Shown piece after piece: positions 21,037 to 31,760 of a stretch of 64,000 bases of DNA. A model generated the notes under the pieces. It made no database searches, was not told the origin of the DNA, and worked only from the letters and a program-made list of their open reading frames with translations. The stretch is from Cryptomeria japonica (Eukaryota > Streptophyta > Pinopsida > Cupressales > Cupressaceae). The stretch covers positions 555,235,136 through 555,299,135 of the forward strand of contig NC_081413.1 in NCBI RefSeq assembly GCF_030272615.1, in the 5' to 3' direction. The translations under genes and the position numbers were made by a program. Each line of letters starts with the position of its first letter. Position 1 is the stretch's first letter.

Positions 21037-23239
21037 TGTACTTCTTGTGTGGCTATAGTGTCTGGTGGTAGTTGATTTTCAACTTGGTGTTCTTTTTCCA
21101 ATGGCATTTGTATTTCCACACTTGGCTCATTAACCGATGCTTCCTCTGTTAATTGTTCACCAACAATATCAAATTGTTGGTCAGTTTCCTTAACTAGTTC
21201 AATGGCATTACCACTTGTGTCAATAGTATCCTGAATTTCTTTAGTATCATCCACAAAGAATATAACCGGTGGTGAACTTGTGTCATCCTTGATCTTAACA
21301 CGATAGACTTCATCCAATGCAATAATCTCTTTAGCATCTTGTTGTGGTGGAGCTCCAATCTCAGTTTGATTAGGTTTGTTATCATAGCTTTTCAGAAGCG
21401 CCTCCTTCTTTTGAATATCTTGAGCTCTTTTATGAGTATCATCTTCAACAAGTTGTGTCTTTCCATCCAATAATTTCAGTCTCCTTGACTTAGAATGAAA
21501 CTATCCTTTGTACTTAGCAAGCAATGCTAATAACTCATCTTGAGACAACTCAGGAAAATATTGAATAAAAACTCCGTCAATAATTTCTTGATCATGTTCT
21601 ACAACCATTTTCCATTTATTTTCAAGAATAAAATATAAAGAATTAGAAATGTCTTTTTCAATATCTTGTGGCAATCAATTGTTTTGACATAGGTAATTGA
21701 TTACCTCTTGAACAATTTATTGTTTCTGATCATCATCAAATGAATCAAAATACTCTTTGACATTGTCAAACCTTTTCCTCCCTAATGTTTTTACTATCCT
21801 CTCAAAATCACTCATTGGTTTGAGCGTTGCAACATTAATAGGAGTACTTTGCTTGGAAATGTCTCCTACTGGTTTGGATTTCTTACCAGTTAATTTCATC
21901 TTCTTTGATTCTTCTTCAGTGTCAATATCATCAGATTTTGCTTGAAGAATGAGATGTCTGCCTCTCTTCTTTGTTGTAGTCTACTTCTTTGCATACACCT
22001 TGGGTATTGGTTCCTTCTTGATTTGAAAAATTCTAGTCACCCTTGTACCAGTGGTCACAGAAGCTGCTTGCTCAACTTTCTTCTTTTTCTCCTTGGTACT
22101 ACTGGGTTGAGCAGGTGTAATATTTTCCTAGTAAATTCCCAATCTTTTATTCTTTTTATCCTTAGGAGATGTCAAAATGTTGTTGGCATAATTGATTAGT
22201 AAGCCATAGCTAACTTCATAGCTCATTTCTTCCATCTCTTCTTCTCTGGGTTCAACGGCCTCCATAAGGCAAAAGTCAGTGGTTACAGTGAAACATAAGT
22301 TTTTTCAAAGTGTTTCACCACTTCATCTGATAGCCTTAATATCATGCTAATCTTCTTTTGAAATTCATTAAAATATTTTTTCATGGCAATAGGAAATATG
22401 TTCTTCACAACCTTAATGCTATTCTTGATTTGGGTTGTAACCGGTATGTCCTTAGACCATTGAATATCACCAATTCTTGGAATGAAATTCTGAAAGTAGA
22501 AAAATAAACCAATCAACAGTTGACCATATTTAAACTTTTGACTGTTATCCTTCTTAATTAATTCTAAGTTTAACATCAATTGACTTCTCATTGCCTCACA
22601 TAAATCATAATCAACATTCTCTATCATCATTTTGTAGGCGACATGCACAACAACAATTGGTACATTGTTCATCTTGCTGGAATGGAATTTTTGATAGCCA
22701 ATAACCATTGTTGCAAATCAAACTGTTGGATCTGCAATTTTATTGACCTATATAGCACGACCGTCAGCAATGGTCTTGGTCAATGCAATCACAATCTCCT
22801 TTGAGATTGTTCTCAGTTTTGGTACTTCTCCGGTTTGGCAGAAATCGGTTACAGCATGAATAGCCTCCTTTGTGATAGTGTAAGACCTATCCAGATGCAT
22901 ATTGCCTTTGTGTACTCAGCTAAGGATAATTATAACATGTTCTTCCACAAAATATTCAAGAAAATAGGCTGCATTATGAAAACCCTTTTCATAAACCCTA
23001 ATATATTCGGGTTTGATTTTTCCGCTCTTATTACATAGAGATTTGAGCTATGAATAGATTGTCAATGATCCTAGATCCTCAATTTTACAACCTATATAAC
23101 TTGTCAAATCACCCTTGATCAAAATACCATCAAGAATTTGAGACAGTGCATTATAAGATTCTATTTTATTAGGTTAAATAGACTCCATAGCTTCCACAGT
23201 ACTCATAAGACTCTTCATTGGTCTAGACAACGATGCCAT
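21037..23239 (-). pseudogene. element A ORF2, N-terminal part
   Basis: The likely start is ATG at 23239 (M-A-S-L-S-R). The conserved domain is present but badly broken: a segment with I-E-D-L-G, then S-R-V-H, T-K-E and a clean frame 22708-22283 (I-G-Y, A-Y-K-M-M, D-L-C-E, F-K-Y-G-Q-L-L, F-F-Y-F-Q-N-F-I-P) matching C and B closely in spacing. Further down, frame 21899-21717 (K-E-Y-F-D-S-F-D-D-D-Q-K) matches a second helical module of B near 18300. Frame 21470 downward is acidic and proline/glutamate-rich. B interrupts the gene at 21032-21036; it resumes at 6538. Function unknown. Confidence 0.75.
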
Positions 23240-23726
23240 TCTAGATAATCTTGATTCAAGAGAGAAATTAGCAAAAATACCTTATTCCCTTCACATTGGT
23301 ATGGTTTCTGGTTGTTCTGTCATATGCACACTCGTTTCACATTTCCTTATCTTTGAATCTGATTCAACTATTGATTCGTAGCACAAATTCATTCGCAATC
23401 AGCTAACAATGCTTTGTTTCGCTCTACAAGTGCTCACAAATTATTCTTAAAATGCAATTAGGGTAAAAATAAGTAAGTAAAACTTCCTTTTATTAACTTA
23501 CCCACTGCATTAATTACACAACTGATAGGGTAAAAAACCCTAATTACTGCTTAACAAGCTTGCCTATACCTATAGGTATATAACTGGTTGGTAATCCTTA
23601 GAAAACTGATAGATAATAAAAAAATATCATATTATAACTCAAAATGCAAAACTCTCTCACCATACACTCTTCAAGGGGTCCAGAAGTAGATTTATCGCTA
23701 TGCTCCCCTTAGGCTTGTTGAAAAGC
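23240..23726 (-). other. element A spacer between ORF1 and ORF2
   Basis: About 490 AT-rich bases with no frame of note, in the same place as the spacers of B and C. Confidence 0.55.
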
Positions 23727-25046
23727 TCAATTCATCGATGTAGGATTCTCCACACTAGGTGAAGGATTTGATTCTTTTGTTGGCTTGTTCTCACTTTCAT
23801 TTTTCCAAATTATGTTCATCTCCACTCTAGTTTCTTCAACATCAACCTTCTTCTTTTCTTTCAGATCTTCAGAGTGGTTTACCGGTTTGTTCTTTGTTTC
23901 TCTACAGAACTTGGCCATGTGTCCTAGTTTGTGACAATGATAGCAGGCCATCCCGGATGCTCTCCAAGGTCATGCATTACCTCTTCCAGTTCTCCTTCTG
24001 CAGTTCATAGCCACATGTCCATAGTTATTGCAAATTATGTAGGTCATATTTGTTTCCTTCTCCATCTCATATGGATTGAACCGGTTGACATAGGGTTTTT
24101 TCCAATTCATGTTTCTCCGGTTGTCATAGGTCCTTCTCGAGTCACTGATAGGTCTTAGATTCATGTGAGGTTTCAGATTGTTCGCTCCATATTCGCATTC
24201 AATTGATCTGTGTCCATACATGTTGCATGTGTAACAACCACCTTCAAATCTCCTAGACACATACTTGTTATTAGAATTATAGCCTATGTTCTCATTAGAT
24301 CTGCTTCTACACACATTAGCAATATGCCCAAGTTTGTGACAGATAAAGCAAATAGGTTTGTAAGCTTTCTTATCGGTAGGATTCTTAGCCTTAGGAGCAG
24401 TTTTACCTTTATGCATGTTTCTCTTGGTACCAAAAGATTCTCCTTTCTTAGATGTATTGAATCATAATCTAGATGTGTCACCTTTCATCCTTTGAGATTG
24501 GATCTGTTCATCCAGCATAGAGGAGCTCTTGTTGAATTTGTCAAGTTTCCCATTAGCCTCAATAAGCTCTTTGGTAAGATCTTCATTATGCTTTGTAAGA
24601 GTCTCTCTAAAATACATTGCCATTTCAAGTTCTAACTGTAAAGATTCTTTTTCTTTCTTCTCCTCTTGCCAGTGTTCATGCAAAGCTGCATTCTCCTACT
24701 TGATCTTAGAAATCTCATGATCTTTCTCTTTGATCAGGTCTTCAACTACCCTCCTTGCTTCAAGTTCTTGACTCATGTAGATTGTAAGATCTTCAAGTTC
24801 TCTCTTTAGGTTTATCTTTTCACCATTTAGTTTCTCCACTTCTTCAGCCAGTGCATCAATGTTGGCCTCATCTAAAGAACTGTTGTTAGAGATCTCCAAT
24901 AGTTTCTCAGTCAGCTCTCTCCTTTTAACTTTTGAAGCTTTTAATTTACCTCTCAGGTTTTCAAGCTCTTCCCTAGTTGCATCAAGTACTCTAGCCATCT
25001 CTCTATAACTCATATCCCCCATAATGGCTTTAGGGTTTCCTTCCAA
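23727..25046 (-). pseudogene. element A ORF1: coiled coil plus four CCHC knuckles
   Basis: By comparison with C (M-E-G) and B (M-E-N) the start should be at 25046, but the codon here is TTG, so the original ATG seems lost. Frame 25046-24696 and frame 24683-24462 are coiled coil and are separated by single stops. Then frames 24416-23970 and 23951-23727 hold knuckles CFICHKLGHIANVC, CYTCNMYGHRSIEC, a third with its first Cys as Tyr (YIICNNYGHVAMNC) and CYHCHKLGHMAKFC. The tail is acidic with I-I-W-K-N. No capsid or protease domain. Likely an RNA-binding structural protein, now defective. Confidence 0.82.
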
Positions 25047-25070
25047 ACGATTAATCCTTAAGGAAGTTAA

Positions 25071-25082
25071 GCTCTAATACCA
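25071..25082 (-). promoter_or_regulatory. element A primer-binding site, tRNA-Met(i)
   Basis: On the minus strand TGGTATTAGAGC lies two bases after the 5' LTR, one base from the canonical TGGTATCAGAGC. Confidence 0.9.
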
Positions 25083-25084
25083 AT

Positions 25085-26251
25085 TGATAAACTTATAAAA
25101 TATTGAGAGGGGGGGTGAATCAGTGATAGAAAACAAAATAACACTTTAAACACAAACCGGTAAAAACAATTAACCAGTTTACTTAAGACTTTCCATGCAA
25201 TCAAAGTCTTATAAAAGAATTCACAACAAGTAAAACATTCACCATAACACATGTTTTTATACGTGGAAAACCCAATTGGGAAAAACCACTATAAGATGGA
25301 ACTCACAAGTTAACTATCTACAGAAAAAGGTAACTGATCGATTAAGGTCTACAAAGTACTTTGTTGGGAGCGAATCCTATTAAAGATCCCAAAGCCCTAT
25401 TAGGAGCTATACCTGGTTAAAGGTAATACCCTGCTAGGAGTAACCTCGATAGAGGATTTCAAATCCAAACTAATGGATCACCTGGTTAAAGGATTTGTAC
25501 AATGAATCTTGTTAGAGATTACCCAGTTAGGGGATTTAACTATTGTAGTGATTAGAAAATAACAGGCGGTATGATCTAGAAATAGCACATCTTGCTTGTA
25601 TAGATCCTTTTCTACTCACTCAATACTGCATCGCCGGCATACTCTGCAACTCTTCAATAAATCGCATCAACTCTCTCATAACATCACTTGTATCTTACAT
25701 CATATAAATAACTAATCACAATGTCATTTTATAGACATTAGATTTCATGTCGGATCAAGAACCTCATTCACAATTTCCTAGGTTTAGTGTATCTAGACAA
25801 TCTTCCATAACACATCACAAATAATCACCAAAAATGTCAGTTAGAGATAACTCATCACGACCGGTGATAACTCATCACATAATCAGTGAATTCTAGTTGG
25901 AACATCAATATCGGCTGAGATTTAACTGCTTCCAATTCACAGACCAATTGTCCTTCATTCACCTCCTTGCCTCTCTTCATTGTATCCCAAAACTGGTGTC
26001 AGTGGAATTAACTAAAATTAATTGTCTTCACTTCATATACCGATTGTCTACATATACTGGTTTAGACACCTTCATACCAGTTGGACTTCTCTATACATAT
26101 GATATCGGTTTGCAATACAAAGACTTAGGAGTAGTACCAGTTTGTCTTAACTAAGATGACTATGAAAATATGAACATGTGTGTGTGTGCGCCATCAATGA
26201 CAACACATAAAGTCATCCATTATGAAAATCATCATCAAGCCAAAACCAACA
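25085..26251 (-). repeat. element A 5' LTR
   Basis: Partner of 4183-5373. Minus strand TGTTGG...TATCA. Followed on the plus strand by target duplication AAGTG (26252-26256). Confidence 0.93.
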
Positions 26252-26256
26252 AAGTG

Positions 26257-28179
26257 AAGGTACATCAATTATCTCTTAAGAAGAATCATGAACCTCTTAA
26301 TCAACCTCATCCAAGCATCTGAAGGTTCAAAGCACTCCAAACTATCAAATAATCTAATAGTATCACAATCATAGGGTATCCTTTTTGAAAAGGGAAGACA
26401 TGCATTGGAATCTTAAATAGGATCATCTAGGAATGGTTGAATATCAATATCTCCATATAACTCCCAAATTTTAGTTGAAAGAGCATCAGAACACTCAAAA
26501 TCAAAAACAAATTTCAAAATGTCATCATATATGTATGTATAGAAATAACTCCTAAGACATGATCCATTTTGCAATTCCAAGAAAATTTCTTATTAGGAGT
26601 GCCACTAGGGTAACACAAATATACAAATGTGGCAACAAATGAAGCCATCTAAGATGGGTAATGATGTTGCCTCTCAATTTTTTATAGTTCCCCATCTTTA
26701 GGGTTATCAAAGAATGATGAAATAAAAAATGCATTACCAACTAGGATATTTCTTCAAAATCTTAAAGGTAGAACCACCACATGAATGTAGAAACATTCAA
26801 GATATGATAAGTGAAGCCCCTTAACAAATTTCACATTCTCCAAGTAATATGATGTCCAAATAATCAAGAAAATCCCTCAAATTGCAAAAAATTAATAGAT
26901 AATATCTGGGGATGAATGTAGAAAAAGTGCATAGACGAAATAATAGAGTTCCCCAATACCTTTCCAATGCCACAAGAATTATGAAGATTAAATATCATGA
27001 AAAAAAGTTATGAGCTTGAGAATCCAAAGAGAAGGGTCCAATTTAAGCTATAATATAAATACTATCAAACAACAAAATCTAGTAAATAGTTTATACCATG
27101 TGGAGATGGAAGGACCAACTTTCTAATGATATATGATTTACAAAAAATGGACTCTGGATGCGCAAGTTATCCTCTGTCAAAAAAGAAAACACCTAAATGG
27201 AGCCCAATAAAGAACAAGGGGCAAAAAAATCACTAGATGGATAACTCACGATCACTCATGTAACCACCTGTGCTCCACAAATAAAAAAATGATTAGCACA
27301 AAGGTAGATATTGAATGACTAGAGGCTTGATAGGGATTAGGCTAAATTAAAATGCATCCAAATAGGGCTATTTGTTGGTGATTGGGTCCGTAGGGGCCAA
27401 GCTAAGGCACGAGGCTTGGATACAATTGGGAACAAATGGTGATGGATCCCAATAAATAAAAAAGAGCAAAAACTTCCCTAGGTAGATAGCTCATGATCAC
27501 TCATGTGACCACCTACCTCCATAAAGAAAAAATGATTAGCACAAAGGGAGCTATTGACTGACTAGAAGCTTGATAGGGTTCAGGTTAAAGCAGATATGTC
27601 CAGATAGGGCTATGTGTTGGTGAGTGGGCTCATAAGAGCTAAGAGAAGGCATGGGGCTTGGATAAAACTAGGAATAGATGATAAGGGTGATGGTAGGCCT
27701 ATCCACACCATCACATAGTTTGTTGATAGATAGTCATGGTAGATCCCAATAAGGTAAGTCTTGGCAGAAGAGAGTGAAAGAATCGATGGTGAATGGTAAA
27801 GGTAGAGAAAAAACTTAAAATTTGAGTAGATCTTGTTTTTTGTAAATGGACACAACCCTAGGAAATGTTATTCCTTATATGAGAATCAAGTGAGGTGAGC
27901 CTTGATGTAAAGGTGTGATGATGTAGGGTCAACTACCCTTGATCTTGTTTGCATGGTGAAGTTTTTACAAAAGAGTTCCTTTATGTACATGAATTTCACC
28001 AAGACATGCATGAGAAATTAGAATTTTGGGCTAGAATGCATGATGGTTTCACTCATCCAACCCTTGGTACCGAACCTTCATTTCTAGGTTGAACCCAAAA
28101 TCTTGGATGTACCCTTTTCCATGATTCCAACCTTGGACCAATTTCATTTAAAGTTATGTCATCCTTGACTCATCTACAT
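26257..28179. other. right flank of element A, no gene seen
   Basis: Apart from the tandem duplication at 27198-27690 I see no coding region, LTR or RNA gene. The small open frames have no motif. Confidence 0.5.
27198..27690. repeat. tandem duplication, period about 243 bp
   Basis: Two diverged copies share landmarks such as AATGATTAGCACAAAGG (27289 and 27532), AGGGCTAT followed by GTTGGTGA, and GGCTTGGATA. A third partial start (GATCCCAATAA near 27744) follows. The copies differ by many substitutions, so the event is old. Confidence 0.8.
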
Positions 28180-28184
28180 GAAGG

Positions 28185-29196
28185 TGTAATATCAAAAATA
28201 TTATCCCTTGTAATTAATGAGACAAATGACACTTTTCCTCCATGTCATCGGAGGTTAGGATCTGCCATCTTGTCCATTTTTCCACTCAAACCTTCCATGT
28301 CATCTCTAGACAAAGCATTACCGACTCCACCAACCTATCACCTTTGGGGACATAGGCGTGGCGTGGACACGTCTACATGGTGCACTAGCATCCCGCAAAT
28401 CTGACAGTTTGTAGGTGGTAGTTTTAATGTTACGCCTGTGCCCAAAAGGAATCATAAAGCCTTTGCATGCACCCACCGACATTTGAATTCCTTCCTAATT
28501 CCACCATTTTTGCAGCACTACCAAGCATTCTAAGTACACTATTCCAAGCATACCAATCTCCGTCCGTGATAGGGGAGTTATATTAATCCTCTTTCTTTCA
28601 TATTTATCAACTTTATTTCTAAATTTGTGTTACATTGTTATTCTCTTTGTCATTTATCCTTCTCATGGATTTCTTGGGTTGTTCATGGAGGTGTAAACAC
28701 AAAAACGGGGGTATGACTTAGGCAGCCTCCAAAACCCAACCCCAAAATTTTCCCTTCTTGCTTGTGTGTAGGTTCACGGAAATGAGAGAATCATCATTTA
28801 GCGAGAGGCTTCAATCATGGACTGATTGTGAGTGTTTTTATCCTTCTCCCTACTTTTTGTTTTATTTCAGTCATTTCACATCTCGCAACTTTTAGCTTAG
28901 TTTAATCACTTTCTATGTTTTACTGCATTATCCTCATGTTTGGGACTTTTCATATGCACTTTGTACTTTGTTCGTATATGATGACAGCACACAACGCTGG
29001 TGTCCCTACTCCGCACGTTCATCCTCAGGATAGAGGCTTGACAGAGCTATCCATGAGTCCTGAATCGCAGGTAATTTCCCTGGTTTGTTATTTTATCCCC
29101 TACCTCATGTTAGCACCAGTTTGCAAAGGTAATCGGAAGGACAAAATTGTCCTGAGGGATCTATCATCCTTGAGGTGGGAAATTACCTCCATTACA
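28185..29196 (+). repeat. element D 5' LTR
   Basis: Starts TGTAATATCAAAAATATTATC and ends CTCCATTACA. It matches 34711-35830 but lacks about 100 bases present there at about 35023-35121. Confidence 0.9.
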
Positions 29197-29199
29197 TTT

Positions 29200-29217
29200 T
29201 GGTGAACCCGACGTGAA
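29200..29217 (+). promoter_or_regulatory. element D primer-binding site, tRNA-Trp
   Basis: TGGTGAACCCGACGTGAA is complementary over 18 bases to the 3' end of plant tRNA-Trp as I recall it (ending CGTCGGGTTCACCA). It starts three bases after the LTR. Confidence 0.8.
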
Positions 29218-29657
29218 ACAAGATTATCTTTGCATTTATTCTTTTAAATTTTCAAAAGTTTAAAAATCTGAAAACAAAATAAATAAAAAAAGAAGAGGAA
29301 AACCAAAAACAAAAACTTTCATTTGTATTTAGTTTAAATTTATGCATCTTCCATTTATCATTTAAAACCAACTTTATCATTCGGTGTCCCTATAGTGTGG
29401 TCCTGAACATCATGTGTCTTGCTTATGAGCATTACGACTCAGACTACAAAAAGAGTTGTGGTTAGGAGGTTGTTCAAGTGGATTTTTTCCCTTGATCGTT
29501 CCAGTCCTCCTCTACCCGGTGCCATGTAGGGTGAGAAATCACCTGATCCCAATGAGTTCTCGACCTCTCATAGTCTGATATCTATTTAGACTGGGGGGCC
29601 TTCTCCTTCTAATTCACAACCTAACTCTCCTAGGAGTTCCACCCCATCTTCCCCCTT

Positions 29658-31100
29658 GTGGTCAATCATGATTCTGCAGTCACTATAGACTTTGAGAAGA
29701 TCAATATGTTAGACCAAAATCTAAGAGACTTTGAGGGTTTCTTTAATAGAGAGAATGTCCTCTCCCAAGCCAGGAATTTTGTGAGTACCTTAAGAGACAT
29801 TTTAATCTCCAATAAGAGAGGCCTAGAGGTGTTGAGGGCCTTGTCCATGATTGTTAAAAACCATGTGCCCCTAGTGGATGCGCCCCCTATGGACAATCAA
29901 TATGATCCTTTTAGTTCCCAGGTTAGTGTTAGGATTCCAAGCTTGGGTGCACACATGATGGACTCCACCATACCTACTGTTAGTGCTTCACTCACTCCCT
30001 TGGGCTACACAGGCATGGCTAGTAGTTTGAGCTTCATCATTGCTTAGGTTTTGGTAATCAATGCTAGCACTACATTTGCTAGTAGCACTGGTCATTTTGG
30101 AGGTTTTGATGGAGGTGGTAGCAGATCTGGCCCACCACCACCTCCTCCACCTTCTAATCTTGTCCTGAATACAATCTTACAAAACATGCATGGGTAGTGG
30201 CAGTTGTAGCTAACGAACTTAGCCTCTACCTCTTGTCAATCATTTGTGCCTGCATATTATAGGAAGAGTCCCCTTGACATTACCATCATGAATACTATCC
30301 TTCCAACTATTTCTAAGTTCCTGAAGTTTGATAGGTTCAATGGTGATGGGGACCCGAAAGTGCATATAGATTCCTTCATGACTGTGTAGTGACTACCATT
30401 GTCTAGATTTCATGTTGCTGAAATTTTTCTCATGTTCCATCAAGGGAACAATGTTAGAATGGTATAGATCCTTACCTAACCACTCTATTTGTACCTTTGA
30501 TCAGCTTATGGATCTTTTCATCAAGCGGTTTTGGGTGAACATTGGTAGCTCACTATCATTGACCTTGTTCATTGTAAATAGAAGCCCAATGAAAAGATCA
30601 CTAATTTCATTTCAAGATATCAAGCTATCTCAACCAAGATCCCCTTTGCCCTGCCAGATAGTGATCTGCAAAGGATATTTATAGGCAATCTATAGACGAC
30701 ATTGAGGGAGAAACTATCTCTTAACTGATATCATAACTTCACTAACATGTGCTCTTCGCTAACCAGTACACTATGTCATGGTTCAAAGATACTTCTTCGA
30801 ACCCTCGTGGTGGGTCCTTTGTAAGAACAACCATAGATGGGTCCCGAAAGAATAAGGTTGTCACTAATGTTTTAGCTATTCCTCTAATGGTTGTTGTGCA
30901 AGCCTTGGAACAAAATAGATTCTTCACTAAGTTGAATGACTCCTACTTGAGCATAATGCATCAGTTGTTGAAAGACAATCTCATTACCCTTCCGAAAATC
31001 AAACCATTGTCTGATAGTCGGCCTTATCCATTTTGGTATGATGGTTCAAATTTTTATCATTATCATCATGTGCCTATTCATGATACTGAGTGATGTTATC
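29658..31100 (+). pseudogene. element D gag (Ty3-type, broken)
   Basis: Frame 29658-30047 matches the N-terminal helical region of E's gag. Around 30330-30600 the capsid core is recognisable: G-D-G-D-P-K-V-H, then M-L-E-W-Y-R-S-L-P and T-F-D-Q-L-M-D-L-F-I-K-R-F, equivalent to L-Q-W-Y-C-S-L-P in E. Frame 30749-31093 matches the region before the zinc finger (L-N-D-S-Y-L-S-I-M). The finger itself has lost cysteines (F-Y-H-Y-H, then a stop before C). Several stops and shifts make it non-functional. Confidence 0.8.
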
Positions 31101-31369
31101 ATCTTTGACATCTTGTCCAAGACCACATCGACAATGGTGCAATCAAGGTGGATGCATAGAAGCACAAATCAAACAAATCTATTGATAAAACCAACAACGA
31201 CTTGCAATTTTATACTGATCCTTTCCCTCCGCATTCGGTAAACTTTATCTCTTCATTGGATCCTTCTTCAGATGATGGTCCATATATGAACATGGTCACC
31301 ATCACCCCCCTTAGCTCACCTTCGACCTAAAAGGGGAAGGTATCTAACCTATCCTTTTCATTTACCCCT

Positions 31370-31760
31370 TTGGATGCCCCGTATTGTAGATATCCTGCTC
31401 CTCTTTACATCCCTGCCAAGTTGAATGGTCAAACCCTCACAGGTATGATGGTTGACCCATCTAGCAGAGATGATGTTATCATAAAGGAGAATCTCTTTGT
31501 GAATGGTTGGCATAGACCAACGTATGATGAATGCCACACAAGTTTGAGGATTCATGATGGGTTCTCTATCAGCCCCTTGGTAAGTATCACCTTAACAGTC
31601 CTTGTAGGACCTAAGGCAATGTCCTCTATGTTCGTCATTATTCCCAAATCGGGCATCTTCTAAGTTAATCTTGACATTCCTTGGTTGATTGATATGGAAG
31701 AAGCCCCCTTGGTTGTGCATAAATGTCTCAAGTTTCCCCATGAGGGCACGATGCATGTCA
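31370..31760 (+). pseudogene. element D retropepsin-like domain with D-P-S-S
   Basis: Frame 31370-31663 reads L-Y-I-P-A-K-L-N-G then M-M-V-D-P-S-S at about 31445-31465, where an active retropepsin has D-T-G or D-G-G. The following beta-strand pattern and the I-P-W-L motif with H-K-C-L-K-F-P (to about 31740) match E and F. The reading frame stops at 31661. Catalysis seems unlikely without the glycine. Confidence 0.75.

Larger units (their letters stand above)
4183..26251 (-). mobile_element. element A: pol-less LTR retrotransposon, outermost of three nested
   Basis: A complete LTR element with LTRs at 4183-5373 and 25085-26251 and a perfect 5-bp target duplication AAGTG (4178-4182 and 26252-26256). 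It reads on the minus strand: 5' LTR at the right, tRNA-Met(i) primer site at 25071-25082, ORF1 (about 25046-23727), spacer, ORF2 (23239 downward), three polypurine-like runs, 3' LTR at the left. Element B is inserted inside ORF2, so A's own sequence is about 7.6 kb of the 22 kb span. I see no protease, reverse transcriptase, RNase H or integrase in A's own sequence. The frames carry several stops and shifts, as expected for the oldest layer. Confidence 0.93.
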
